Assembly (NCBI GenBank): GCA_934456315.1
Contig: CAKSHG010000087.1
Coordinates: forward strand, 1-8,608
Direction: 5' to 3'
Source: an uncultured Oscillospiraceae bacterium
GTDB lineage: Bacteria > Bacillota > Clostridia > Oscillospirales > Ruminococcaceae
Length of the DNA stretch: 8,608 nt
A program made the position numbers and the translations under genes. Position 1 is the first letter of the stretch; the number at the start of each line of letters is the position of its first letter. This document shows, in pieces, positions 1 through 7,388 of this stretch. The notes beneath the pieces were generated by a model, which did not search any database, was not told where the DNA came from, and saw nothing but the letters and a program-made list of their open reading frames with translations.

Positions 1-812
1 CCCGTGCGCGGGAGCACGCTGTTGGTCGCCGCCATTCCGGTGCCTGCGTCGCCCTCGGGCGGGCATACGGGAACTCCCGGCTGGAGTGCGCCTGTCGGGT
101 CGAGGAACCTTGCGCCCTCAGCAGTCAGCGCGGCTTCCTTTGCGCCTGCGTTGAGCACCCCGGGGAGGACTTCCGCAAGCTTCCCGGAAAATCCCTTTTC
201 CGCAAGCTTCTCATCTACCTTTGCGATGTACTCCGCGTTGTATCCGATACCGTCCACCGGGAAAATTCCGGAGGCTTCGCCAACGCCTACCTGGCGCTTT
301 CCGGTCAGCTGATAGTGGATATATCCTGCAAGCGTGTTGATGTGCGCGATATCCTTGACGTGCTCCTCGCCGTTCAGCACCGCCTGATAGAGGTGCGCGA
401 TACTCCAGCGCTGCGGAATGTTGAAGCCGAGCAGCTCCGACAGCTCGTAAGCCGCCTGTTCGGTCATGGTGTTGCGCCATGTCCGGAACGGAACAAGCAG
501 TCTGTCGTCCCTGTCGAACGCCATGTAGCCGTGCATCATGCCGGATATCCCCATTGCACCGTAGCCCGTGGGAACCACGCCGTACTTGCTCTTGACGTCC
601 TCAACAAGGCTTGCGTAGCAGTGCTGAAGTCCGGTGGTGATATCGTCCAGCGAGTAAGTCCACACGCCGTTTTCGTAGCGGTTCTGCCAGTCGTGGCTCC
701 CGGAGGCAATGGGCGCGAATGTGTCGTCGATGAGCACCGCTTTTATTCTGGTGGAGCCAAACTCTATGCCGAGATAGGTTTTCTTATTCTGTATTTTTTC
801 CTGTATCGTCAT
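1..812 (-). CDS. araB: FGGY-family sugar kinase, probable L-ribulokinase (3' part missing)
   Basis: Probable cytoplasmic kinase that phosphorylates L-ribulose to L-ribulose 5-phosphate with ATP, the step after AraA. The reading frame is open from the ATG at 812 to the window edge, giving 270 residues of a family usually about 500-550 long, so the C-terminal ATPase half is outside the window. Visible features are the N-terminal ribonuclease-H-fold phosphate loop [17 protein letters not shown] (residues 13-29), SGMMHG (90-95, the position of the usual FGGY GQMHG), FRTWRN (109-114), GEASGIFP (178-185) and PPEGDAGTG (251-259). The start is set by AAGAGG at 820-825, which overlaps the end of araA; the gap to araA is 4 bases, so translation is probably coupled. 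It lacks the DFGTxSGR signature of classical AraB of E. coli and B. subtilis. From memory it resembles the Bacteroides-type ribulokinase more. Xylulokinase or another pentulose kinase remains possible; the araA neighbour and AraR favour ribulose. Confidence 0.8.
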   Translation of the reverse strand, partial: MTIQEKIQNKKTYLGIEFGSTRIKAVLIDDTFAPIASGSHDWQNRYENGVWTYSLDDITTGLQHCYASLVEDVKSKYGVVPTGYGAMGISGMMHGYMAFDRDDRLLVPFRTWRNTMTEQAAYELSELLGFNIPQRWSIAHLYQAVLNGEEHVKDIAHINTLAGYIHYQLTGKRQVGVGEASGIFPVDGIGYNAEYIAKVDEKLAEKGFSGKLAEVLPGVLNAGAKEAALTAEGARFLDPTGALQPGVPVCPPEGDAGTGMAATNSVLPRT

Positions 813-816
813 ACTA

Positions 817-2283
817 TCACCTCTTGAGAGCCGCGGCAGCGTCAAGTAGTGCAAGCTGCTGTTCAAAGCTGTTTATGTCGGTCTTGTCATCAATGACCAC
901 AAGCTCCGTATTCGTCATCTTTGCAAACAGACGGATATCATCGACAGTGAGCGCCGTGGAAACCACCGCATGGTGTGCGCCGCCGGCGTATATCCACGCA
1001 GCCGCGCCGGTAGCGAAATCGGGCTTCAGCTTCCACATCAGCCTTGCAACGGGGAGTTTCGGCATGGGAGCCGGCTGCCTAACAAGCGTGATCTCGGCGC
1101 ATACAAGACGGAATCTGTCGCCAAGGTCTATCATGGAAACCGCGATACCCTCGCCGTCAATGCCGTCGAATACAAGGCGCGCCGGATCGGATTTCCCGCC
1201 GATACCAAGCGGGTGCACCTGAATTTCAGGCTTGTTTGCCGCGAACACCGGGGATACCTCCAGCATATGCGCCGCAAGCTCCAGCTCCTCGCCTGAAGTG
1301 AGATCGTAGGTGTAGTCCTCCATGAATCCGGTGGAACCCTTTCTTCCCTCGGACATCCTGAACAGCACCGCGCCGAGAGCTGCGGTCTTGTAGTCGCCCT
1401 CCGGACCGAAGCCCACGCCCTTTGCCATGAGATTCTGCGCCGCGATTCCGGGGAGCTGGTTCAGCCCATGAAGGTCCTGGAACGTATCGGTGAACGCGCC
1501 TATCTTTTCCCGCGCGATGAACTTGTCGAGAGCCGCTTCATATTTAGCCTGCTCGCGGACAGCGGCGATGTTGTCCGTCGCCATCGTGTACTTTTCGGTG
1601 TATTCAGCCATTTTGGCGTCTATCTCGGATTCGGTAACGCCATCGGCGATCTCCACTACGTCGCCGATACCGTAGTAGTTCACGTTCCAGCCGAAGCGTA
1701 TCTCGCTTTCAACGCGGTCGCCGTCAGTGACTGCGACATCACGCATGTTGTTTCCGAGCATTGCTACCCTTAAAGTCCTGCTGAAAGATACTGCGGAAGC
1801 CGCATGAGCGAATCTGCGGATCTTCTCTATAACGTCCTCATGCTGATAGTAGCCTGCAACGACCTCGCGCCTGATTCCGAGCCTTGTGCAGATGAACCCG
1901 AACTCGCGGTCGCCGTGCGCAGACTGGTTGAGGTTCATGAAATCCATGTCGATGCTGTCGTAGGGGAGCTTCTCGTTGAACTGCGTGTGCAGGTGGAGCA
2001 TTGGCTTTTTCAGAGCTTTCAGCGCTCTTATCCACATCTTGGCGGGCGAGAATGTGTGCATCCACATGATAACGCCTATGCACTCCTTGTCGGAGGAGGC
2101 GCGCACGCAGATGTCCTCGGCTTCGTCAGCGGTCTTTACCACCGGCTGGAATACGACTTCTGCGATGTCCGAGAGCTTTGCGTTCAGATAATCAGCCATC
2201 TGGGTGCTGTCCTTAGCGGCCTGCGCGAGGGTCTCCTCGCCGTAAAGATCCTGGCTTCCGGTAACAAAGTATATCTTGTTCAT
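817..2283 (-). CDS. araA: L-arabinose isomerase
   Basis: Cytoplasmic metal-dependent isomerase converting L-arabinose to L-ribulose. The 488-residue product is full length (E. coli AraA has 500). The N-terminus reads [15 protein letters not shown] (residues 5-19), typical of the family, followed by [13 protein letters not shown] (73-85). The expected manganese ligands are present by motif: E295 in [14 protein letters not shown]322 in GFMEDYTY, H339 in AAHMLEVSP and a histidine of GGAHHAV (437/438). These correspond to E306, E333, H350 and H450 of the E. coli enzyme; the correspondence is by motif and not from an alignment. The ATG at 2283 has AAGGAG at 2291-2296 seven to eight bases upstream. 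The gene follows the second permease after 59 bases that hold a terminator-like hairpin, and it is followed by the kinase with a 4-base gap. No frameshift or missing residue is apparent. Confidence 0.98.
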   Translation of the reverse strand: MNKIYFVTGSQDLYGEETLAQAAKDSTQMADYLNAKLSDIAEVVFQPVVKTADEAEDICVRASSDKECIGVIMWMHTFSPAKMWIRALKALKKPMLHLHTQFNEKLPYDSIDMDFMNLNQSAHGDREFGFICTRLGIRREVVAGYYQHEDVIEKIRRFAHAASAVSFSRTLRVAMLGNNMRDVAVTDGDRVESEIRFGWNVNYYGIGDVVEIADGVTESEIDAKMAEYTEKYTMATDNIAAVREQAKYEAALDKFIAREKIGAFTDTFQDLHGLNQLPGIAAQNLMAKGVGFGPEGDYKTAALGAVLFRMSEGRKGSTGFMEDYTYDLTSGEELELAAHMLEVSPVFAANKPEIQVHPLGIGGKSDPARLVFDGIDGEGIAVSMIDLGDRFRLVCAEITLVRQPAPMPKLPVARLMWKLKPDFATGAAAWIYAGGAHHAVVSTALTVDDIRLFAKMTNTELVVIDDKTDINSFEQQLALLDAAAALKR

Positions 2284-2303
2284 AGTAATTCTCCTTTACA
2301 AAA

Positions 2304-2338
2304 AAGCCGCACTGAAAGGCTATGTTTCAGTGCGGCTT
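2304..2338 (-). terminator. Terminator-like hairpin between the permease gene and araA
   Basis: A perfect 14-base-pair inverted repeat: arms 2304-2317 and 2325-2338 with a 7-base loop (2318-2324). Read on the minus strand the stem is AAGCCGCACTGAAA paired with TTTCAGTGCGGCTT. It is followed directly by a run of six T (2305-2300, two of them in the stem). This has the form of an intrinsic terminator for minus-strand transcription; the other direction lacks a T-run. It lies 5 bases after the permease stop, and its T-run ends only 3 bases before the araA ribosome binding site. There is no room for a separate araA promoter after it, so araA and the kinase must depend on read-through or on RNA processing at this hairpin. 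Confidence 0.85.
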
Positions 2339-2342
2339 GTGT

Positions 2343-3380
2343 TTATGCCTTTTTCTTGTTCTTTCTGGAAAGAACAACGCTCTGGATAACAAGGAACAGG
2401 CAGATCATTGCCGCAACGGTAATGTTCGTCCACCATGCGTCGTCAAGTCCGAGGGAGGAAACGATGTTCTTTATCGTACTCAGCGAGATGACGCCGAACA
2501 GCGTTCCTATGATGTTGCCGGAACCGCCGGAGAGCATCGTGCCGCCGATGATGGAGGAAGCGATCGCGTTCATCTCGGCTCCGCTTGCATGGGAGGGTGA
2601 ACCGGAGCCGACATGAAGGAAGTAAACAAAGCCGCCTATACCTGCGAGCACTCCGCACATCAGGTAAGCGAAGAACTTTGTGCGCTTGACGTTGATACCG
2701 AGCATATTTGCGCTCTGGCTGTTGCCGCCTATCGCGTAGAAGCCGCGTCCGAGCCTGCCCCATTTTAGGAACACGAACAGTATTGCCACAATCAGCAGTG
2801 CGACTACCACGCCTATTTCTATGTACGCCGGAACAAATACGCCATGCTTGTTGGTGGAGCCTATTCCGGGAAGTGAAATTCTTGTTTCCTTGAGTGCGCG
2901 GAATTCTTCGTTCTCAACGTTGAACTGCGTTGCGTTGACGATGGTAGTCATGCCCTTTGCGAAGAACATTCCCGCCAGCGTTACGATGAACGGCTGTATC
3001 TCCAGATACGCTATCAGATAACCCTGAACAAGTCCGAAAGCGGTGCCTATTCCGAGGGCTATGAGGACAGAGGTCACTACATTGCCGCCGCCGTAGTCGA
3101 GGTTCATTGCGCAGCACATACATACCAGCGCCGTAACCGCGCCGACCGAGATATCGATACCGCCGGTTATCATTACAAGGCTCATTCCGCAGGAGAGGAT
3201 TATCAGAGCCGCGTTTTCGTTGAGTATGTTGAAGAAGGTCTGCACCTTCGTGAAGCCGGAGCCGATGAACGCTACTGCGCAGACATACATTACAACGAAT
3301 ATCGCAATGGTGATGACCAGAAGCAGATTAGAGTCAGATAATCTCCGTGAACTGCCGTTGGCGTTTTTCAGAAATTTCAT
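2343..3380 (-). CDS. yjfF: CUT2 sugar ABC transporter permease, YjfF-like
   Basis: Second membrane subunit of the pentose ABC importer, expected to pair with the neighbouring permease as a heterodimer. The 345-residue product is very hydrophobic, with segments around residues 19-41, 57-92, 101-126, 130-149, 186-206, 234-256, 270-305 and 318-337. Family marks include SCGMSLVMITGGIDISVG (63-80), GYLIAYLEIQPFIVTLAGM (120-138) and EMNAIASSIIGGTMLSGG (269-286), the last being the cytoplasmic loop typical of CUT2 (ribose/xylose/galactofuranose type) permeases. The C-terminus is basic (RKNKKKA). The ATG at 3380 has AAGGAGG at 3390-3396, lying inside the last codons of the upstream permease; a single base separates that stop codon from this start, so translation is surely coupled. 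The assignment to YjfF rather than YtfT is by gene order and by resemblance. Confidence 0.92.
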   Translation of the reverse strand: MKFLKNANGSSRRLSDSNLLLVITIAIFVVMYVCAVAFIGSGFTKVQTFFNILNENAALIILSCGMSLVMITGGIDISVGAVTALVCMCCAMNLDYGGGNVVTSVLIALGIGTAFGLVQGYLIAYLEIQPFIVTLAGMFFAKGMTTIVNATQFNVENEEFRALKETRISLPGIGSTNKHGVFVPAYIEIGVVVALLIVAILFVFLKWGRLGRGFYAIGGNSQSANMLGINVKRTKFFAYLMCGVLAGIGGFVYFLHVGSGSPSHASGAEMNAIASSIIGGTMLSGGSGNIIGTLFGVISLSTIKNIVSSLGLDDAWWTNITVAAMICLFLVIQSVVLSRKNKKKA

Positions 3381-3381
3381 A

Positions 3382-4488
3382 CTAATTCGCCTCCTTGACG
3401 GGATTTCTGCGAGAAGCTATCTTCTTGCGGAGCGCTGCGAGCTTGTTTCGTACAGTGGGAGCGCTGAGAACTACCAGGATAATTACTACGACCGCCTTGT
3501 ATGCGGGGAGCGCGGTAGGAGCTACCTGGAACTTATAAAGAGTTGTCGTCAGGAACTGGATAACATAAGCGCCAAGTATCGAGGACGCCATGTTGAATTT
3601 GCCGCCGCTGAGGGCGTTTCCGCCGAGGGCTACCGCAAGGATAGCGTCCATCTCGATGTCCTTTGCAACTACGGAGTAGTTGATGGAGGAGATACGGCTG
3701 ACCTTGATGAAGCCTGCGACTGCAACACACAGACCAAGTATGACGTAGGTCATGAACTTGATGCGCGCAGGGTTCAGACCGTTAAGTCTGGAGGATTCGG
3801 AGTTTATGCCGACCGCCTGGGTGAACAGTCCCAGCTTTGTGAACCGGAGCACCAGTGCGATGATTATAATGCATATCGCCGCAATGAATATCGGGGTCGG
3901 AAGCGGGAGTCCGGGAATAAAGTTGCCGAACCAGCCGAAGCTCTCATCGTTGATGACGGGGAGCTGATTGTTGTTTATCCATGCCGCGATGGAACGTCCT
4001 GCGGTGAAGAGGATAAGCGTTGCGACCATCGGCTGTATCTTGAAGTAAGCCACCAGAGCGCCGTTGAATGCGCCCAGAAGCATTGATACGACAACGCATG
4101 CGAGGAATGCAACGATTATCGGCGCATGGAGCGCAGCCGGGCTGACCTCGCCGCCGCAGAGGACTCTCAGGACAACGCTGCCCGCGACCGCGATAGTCGC
4201 GCCAACGCTGATATCCTGTCCGCCGGAAGCTGACGTTACCAGCGTCATGCCGATGGCAAGTATCGCAAGCTCCGAAGCGTTGTCGAGGATCGTGATGATG
4301 TTGCCCGAAATAACCATATCACCGGCGCTGTTCGGAGCATATTTGATCGCGAAGAACGAAGGATCAGCGATCAGGTTGAACAGCACCAGTATCAGCAGCG
4401 CCGCCAGCGGAATAAAGATCTGATTCCTGACCGCTCTTTTCAGAAAAGAAAGGAACTTGTTCCCACCTGTTTTTTCAAGCGTTTTCAT
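3382..4488 (-). CDS. ytfT: CUT2 sugar ABC transporter permease, YtfT-like
   Basis: First membrane subunit of the arabinose importer. Starting at the ATG at 4488 the product has 368 residues, with hydrophobic segments near 24-41, 71-87, 95-112, 122-148, 153-171, 198-215, 244-262, 281-318 and 328-345. Family marks are AIGMTLVTSASGGQDISVG (78-96), FKIQPMVATLILFTAGRS (149-166) and EMDAILAVALGGNALSGG (279-296). A GTG at 4500 in the same frame could also start the gene, but AGGAGGTG (4498-4505) overlaps that GTG, leaving no spacing. The same site stands 8-11 bases before the ATG at 4488, so I chose the ATG. The coding region overlaps the end of the ATPase gene by 14 bases, and the next permease follows after one base. 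The C-terminal tail is basic and probably cytoplasmic. Confidence 0.92.
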   Translation of the reverse strand: MKTLEKTGGNKFLSFLKRAVRNQIFIPLAALLILVLFNLIADPSFFAIKYAPNSAGDMVISGNIITILDNASELAILAIGMTLVTSASGGQDISVGATIAVAGSVVLRVLCGGEVSPAALHAPIIVAFLACVVVSMLLGAFNGALVAYFKIQPMVATLILFTAGRSIAAWINNNQLPVINDESFGWFGNFIPGLPLPTPIFIAAICIIIIALVLRFTKLGLFTQAVGINSESSRLNGLNPARIKFMTYVILGLCVAVAGFIKVSRISSINYSVVAKDIEMDAILAVALGGNALSGGKFNMASSILGAYVIQFLTTTLYKFQVAPTALPAYKAVVVIILVVLSAPTVRNKLAALRKKIASRRNPVKEAN

Positions 4489-6007
4489 GAACCTTTTCAC
4501 CTCCTGCGATCGTTTCCATTATCTTGGACTGGTTCAGGTCGGAGCCGGTAAGCTCGCCTGCGGTCTTTCTGTCGCGCATTACTATGAGTCTTGAACATAC
4601 GTTCAGCATTTCGTCTATCTCAGAGGAGATGAACGTTACGCTCTTGCCCTCGGCGGCGAGTTTGAGCACCAGCTTCTGTATTTCAAGCTTGGTGCCGACG
4701 TCGATACCTCTTGTGGGTTCGTCGAGGATAAGGTATACGGGGTTCGCAAGAAGCCATCTTGCGAGGATAACTTTCTGCTGATTACCGCCGGAGAGCGACT
4801 TTATCGGTGTGTCCGGGGAAGCCGTCTTTATTTCCAGCAGCTTTATGTACTCGTCGGCATATTTCGCAGCGTCCGCCTTGGATATCGGCCGGAACATTCC
4901 GCGCATTACCTGGAGCGCAAGGATTATGTTATCCTTGACGGACAGGTCGCCGATGATACCATCGTGCTTTCTGTCCTCGGGGAGGTAGCTTATGCCGTGC
5001 TTCATTGCGTCAAGCGGCTTTCTTATCCTGACGGTCTTGCCGTTCATTTTGACTGTGCCGCCGGTTATGCTGTCCGCACCGAATATCGCACGGACGGATT
5101 CGCTTCGGCCTGAGCCGAGAAGTCCGGTGAAGCCGTTTACCTCGCCCTTTCTTATTGAGAAGTTGAAAGGCGCTATGCCGGCGCTGCTGACAAGTCCCTC
5201 CGCCTCGAATACCGGAGCCTCGCCGTTGGTCTCCTGCTCGACCTCGTGGGGCTTGTCCATGTCGGACAGCTTGTTGAGGTCCTTACCGAGCATTTTGGAA
5301 ACCAGCTCGACTTTCGGAAGGTCCGCCGCATTGTACTCGCCTTCGAATTTACCGTCGCGCAGTACCGTTATCTTGTCACAGACCGCGTAAACCTGGTCGA
5401 GGAAGTGAGTTACGAATATTATTCCAACGCCGCGGCTCTTGAGGTCGAGCATGAGCTTGAACAGCTTCTCAACTTCCTGCTCGTCGAGGGAGGAAGTCGG
5501 CTCGTCCAGGATAAGCACCTTGCAGTCCATATCGACCGCGCGGGCTATCGCGACCATCTGCTGGACTGCGAGGGAGCAGCTTCCGAGCTGCTGATTCGGC
5601 CTTGCCGGGATATCGAGCGATTTCAGAAGCTTTCCGGCGTCCGAATACATCTTCTTCCATTTAGTGAAAGCGCCCTTTGATCTGCCGATGTACATATTCT
5701 CGGCGACCGTCAGGTTCGGGCAGAGTGTGATCTCCTGATAAACCGTGCTTATTCCGGCTTTCTGGGCGTCCTGGGTCGATCTGATAACGACAGGCTCAGG
5801 ATTGCCGGACATATAGATGCTGCCGCCGTCCTTTTCGTATACACCGGTGAGTACTTTTATAAGTGTGGATTTACCAGCGCCGTTCTCGCCCATCAGCGCG
5901 TGTATTTCGCCCTTTCGCAGTGTGAATTCAACGTTCTGGAGCGCTTTCACACCGGGGAATTCTTTACATATGCCCTCTAGCCTGAGAACAACATTTTCAT
6001 CACGCAT
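4475..6007 (-). CDS. ytfR: Sugar ABC transporter ATPase with two nucleotide-binding domains, YtfR-like
   Basis: Energises import by the two permeases; cytoplasmic, peripheral to the membrane. The product has 510 residues, usual for CUT2 (RbsA/XylG/YtfR) ATPases. First cassette: Walker A GENGAGKST (40-48), Q-loop near YQE (90-92), a degenerate signature around CSLAVQQMVAIARA (144-157), Walker B VLILDEPTSSLDE (164-176) and H-loop H201. Second cassette: Walker A replaced by GLLGSGRSE (295-303, lysine absent), signature LSGGNQQKV (405-413), Walker B YLILDEPTRGIDVG (425-438) and SSEIDE (461-466) where the H-loop would be. These losses in the second cassette are normal for the family. An ATG at 6052 is also in frame, but the ATG at 6007 has GGAGG (6016-6020) 8 bases upstream and gives the usual N-terminus; the longer version would run through a hairpin. 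The 3' end overlaps the permease gene. Confidence 0.95.
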   Translation of the reverse strand: MRDENVVLRLEGICKEFPGVKALQNVEFTLRKGEIHALMGENGAGKSTLIKVLTGVYEKDGGSIYMSGNPEPVVIRSTQDAQKAGISTVYQEITLCPNLTVAENMYIGRSKGAFTKWKKMYSDAGKLLKSLDIPARPNQQLGSCSLAVQQMVAIARAVDMDCKVLILDEPTSSLDEQEVEKLFKLMLDLKSRGVGIIFVTHFLDQVYAVCDKITVLRDGKFEGEYNAADLPKVELVSKMLGKDLNKLSDMDKPHEVEQETNGEAPVFEAEGLVSSAGIAPFNFSIRKGEVNGFTGLLGSGRSESVRAIFGADSITGGTVKMNGKTVRIRKPLDAMKHGISYLPEDRKHDGIIGDLSVKDNIILALQVMRGMFRPISKADAAKYADEYIKLLEIKTASPDTPIKSLSGGNQQKVILARWLLANPVYLILDEPTRGIDVGTKLEIQKLVLKLAAEGKSVTFISSEIDEMLNVCSRLIVMRDRKTAGELTGSDLNQSKIMETIAGGEKVHENA

Positions 6008-6040
6008 TGTCTTCGCCTCCGGTTTGTTAGTTAACAGAAT

Positions 6041-6079
6041 GGTCCGATACAAGGGATTTGTTATCCATCATATCGGACC
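6041..6079 (-). other. Intercistronic hairpin between binding-protein and ATPase genes
   Basis: A perfect 9-base-pair inverted repeat, GGTCCGATA (6041-6049) with TATCGGACC (6071-6079), and a 21-base loop. No T-run follows on the minus strand (the next bases read ATTCTGTTAAC), so it does not look like an intrinsic terminator. It lies in the 120-base gap after the binding-protein stop. In many ABC operons a hairpin here protects the upstream mRNA from 3' exonucleases, so that more binding protein than membrane subunits is made; that role is inference for this copy. Confidence 0.6.
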
Positions 6080-6091
6080 GTTTCCGTCATG

Positions 6092-6111
6092 GCTGATCAG
6101 CTGATTCAGCT
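6092..6111. repeat. Overlapping small palindromes downstream of the binding-protein gene
   Basis: GCTGATCAGC (6092-6101) is a perfect palindrome. It shares bases with a second, AGCTGATTCAGCT (6099-6111), symmetric around one central T. They lie 17-36 bases after the binding-protein stop codon at 6128-6130. They could add to the 3' secondary structure of that gene's message or be chance; no T-run is present. Confidence 0.35.
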
Positions 6112-6127
6112 AGGCTGTTCAGAACGA

Positions 6128-7144
6128 TCAGATACCGTACTTGTCAACGTCCTCCTGAGTGATCGTGGAGGCGTCGAAGCCCTTCTCGTCCATAATGATG
6201 ACCTTGTTTGCGGGAGATGTGCCGTTCTCAAGATCCTTGATGATGGAGTCGATGTAGGAAGCCTGGAAAGGATTGCACTGACCATCGTAGTTCCAGCTGC
6301 CGGAAAGGAGGTTCTCAAGAGCCCACTTGTTGCAGTCGAAGCCCATTACGATAACGTCCTTGCCAACGCCGTGGGAGATGTTAGCCTTGTCGAGGGCTGC
6401 AACTGCGCCCTTTGCCATATCGTCGTTCTCGGCGTAGATAACGTTGAAGGAAGTGCCGCTGTCGATGATGGACTGAACGATCTGCTGTGCTGTTTCTGCG
6501 TTCCAGTCAGCGGTCTGCTGTGTAACGAGGTTCCAGCTGTCGTCCTCAGCTACCTTGGCGTCGAGGGCGCCGGTTCTGCCGACCTGTGCAGCGGAACCCA
6601 TCGTGCCCTGGATATGTACTATGTTGTACTCCGAAAGTCCCTGGGAAGCCAGCCAGTCAACTGCGGTCTGACCTTCCTTAGCCATGTCGGATACGATGGA
6701 AGCCTCGTACAGGCTTTCGTCAGCGTCGATGGTTCTGTCGAACAGGATAACCTTGATTCCCTGAGCCTGAGCGTCCTTGAGCACGGAGTCCCAGCCGGAA
6801 GTGCCAGCGGCAGAGATGAGAAGGTAGTCCACCTCAGACTGAATGAATGTCTGCGCCGCTGCGATCTGCTCGTCGTTCTTAAGGCTGTATGCAAAGGAAG
6901 CGTCGTAGCCGTTCTCCTCTGTGAATGTAGCCTTCATGTCCTTATCGTTCGCTGTACGATAGCCGGACTCGTTGGGGTCGTTGTTGATTATTCCTACCTT
7001 GATGAGGTCTCCGCTTGCAGAACCAGAGCCAGACCCGCTGCTGCCGGATTCAGCAGTGCTGCCGTTGCCTGAGCTGCAGCCTGCGAGTACGCTTGCAGTG
7101 AGTGCCAGACCGAGTACCGATGCGAGTATCTTCTTGATTTTCAT
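6128..7144 (-). CDS. ytfQ: Sugar-binding lipoprotein of CUT2 ABC transporter, YtfQ-like
   Basis: Extracellular, membrane-anchored solute receptor that delivers the sugar to the permeases. The 338-residue product starts with a lipoprotein signal: basic MKIKK, a hydrophobic stretch, and lipobox LAGC with the acylated cysteine at 23. A Gly/Ser-rich linker (24-45) precedes the periplasmic-binding-protein type I fold starting at LIKVGIINN (47-55). Candidate ligand contacts by family position are Y62-R63 in ESGYRTAND, D136-R137 in FDRTID, YAENDDMAKG (237-246), D270 in GFD and NPFQ (291-294). E. coli YtfQ binds galactofuranose and has a tryptophan-arginine pair near its first contact; here the pair is Tyr-Arg. 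Operon context points to L-arabinose, possibly its furanose form; this is inference. It is the first gene of the operon. The ATG at 7144 has GGAGGG (7153-7158) 8 bases upstream. The gene order receptor-ATPase-permease-permease matches the E. coli ytfQRT-yjfF set. Confidence 0.94.
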   Translation of the reverse strand: MKIKKILASVLGLALTASVLAGCSSGNGSTAESGSSGSGSGSASGDLIKVGIINNDPNESGYRTANDKDMKATFTEENGYDASFAYSLKNDEQIAAAQTFIQSEVDYLLISAAGTSGWDSVLKDAQAQGIKVILFDRTIDADESLYEASIVSDMAKEGQTAVDWLASQGLSEYNIVHIQGTMGSAAQVGRTGALDAKVAEDDSWNLVTQQTADWNAETAQQIVQSIIDSGTSFNVIYAENDDMAKGAVAALDKANISHGVGKDVIVMGFDCNKWALENLLSGSWNYDGQCNPFQASYIDSIIKDLENGTSPANKVIIMDEKGFDASTITQEDVDKYGI

Positions 7145-7215
7145 AGCTTTTTCCCTCCGATAAAAAATGATCGTTGTGGTTTTGTTTTGGAACGCTTATA
7201 ACAAATTCCCAGCAT

Positions 7216-7228
7216 ATTTGCTACAAAT
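7216..7228 (-). promoter_or_regulatory. Candidate AraR operator in the leader of the transport operon
   Basis: ATTTGCTACAAAT on the plus strand (minus strand ATTTGTAGCAAAT) is a 5-3-5 inverted repeat. On the minus strand it begins with ATTTGTA, the same seven bases that begin the two araR-side repeats. It lies about 30-40 bases downstream of the predicted operon start point, where a bound repressor could block elongation. A further ATTTGT half-site follows at 7201-7206, in the same orientation and 22 bases further on. The match to the 16-base Bacillus box is partial (the spacing is 3 bases shorter), so assignment to AraR is inference. Confidence 0.5.
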
Positions 7229-7262
7229 TTTAATTTTGTCTGCGTTCCTGTTTGTTGTCCTT

Positions 7263-7291
7263 ATTTTAGCACAAAGATTCGATAAATGCAA
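7263..7291 (-). promoter_or_regulatory. Predicted sigma-A promoter of the ytfQ-araB operon
   Basis: On the minus strand TTGCAT (plus 7286-7291) is followed after 17 bases by TAAAAT (plus 7263-7268). TG one base before the -10 box makes an extended -10 (TGCTAAAAT). The start point would fall near 7256, giving a leader of about 110 bases. The -35 box is weak (3 of 6 consensus bases), which the extended -10 could offset, or an activator may help. A rival -10-like TATAAG exists at 7195-7200 but has no good -35. Confidence 0.55.
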
Positions 7292-7330
7292 TGCACAAAA
7301 TACACATTCTTTCGGGAAAACTTTTGTGCA
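7292..7330. repeat. Inverted repeat TGCACAAAA / TTTTGTGCA upstream of the operon promoter
   Basis: Arms 7292-7300 and 7322-7330 are perfect 9-base inverted copies separated by 21 bases. The left arm touches the predicted -35 box at 7286-7291. A third copy of the core GCACAAA is at 7269-7275, directly next to the -10 box. This could be a binding site for a regulator other than AraR; no family can be named from the sequence. Confidence 0.45.
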
Positions 7331-7388
7331 AGTATGACAAACTGCGCATTATTTCCTACAAACAAATGTGCTGCTGTGCAAAAACATC

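Noticed and set aside
1804..2616. 270-residue open frame on the plus strand opposite araA and the permease
   Set aside because: It is antisense to two clearly identified genes, spans their junction and the hairpin, and its translation shows no family motifs. It is a shadow frame from the codon bias of the real genes.
4486..4500. GTG start (4500) for the YtfT-like permease
   Set aside because: The AGGAGGTG site overlaps the GTG itself, leaving no spacing; the ATG at 4488 stands at the normal distance.
6008..6052. Longer N-terminus for the ATPase from the ATG at 6052
   Set aside because: It adds 15 residues unlike the family, has no ribosome binding site, and starts inside the hairpin loop; the ATG at 6007 has a good GGAGG.
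6089..7072. 327-residue open frame on the plus strand opposite the binding-protein gene
   Set aside because: The opposite strand encodes a complete lipoprotein with signal, linker and fold motifs. The antisense product has no recognisable features and no promoter or ribosome binding site of note.
7187..7201. CcpA cre-like sequence TTATAAGCGTTCCAA (minus strand)
   Set aside because: The AAGCGTT core fits, but about three other consensus positions fail and the symmetry is poor; not enough to call a site.
7145..7255. Riboswitch in the operon leader
   Set aside because: The leader of about 110 bases shows no long stems or known aptamer pattern; the AraR-like boxes explain regulation better.
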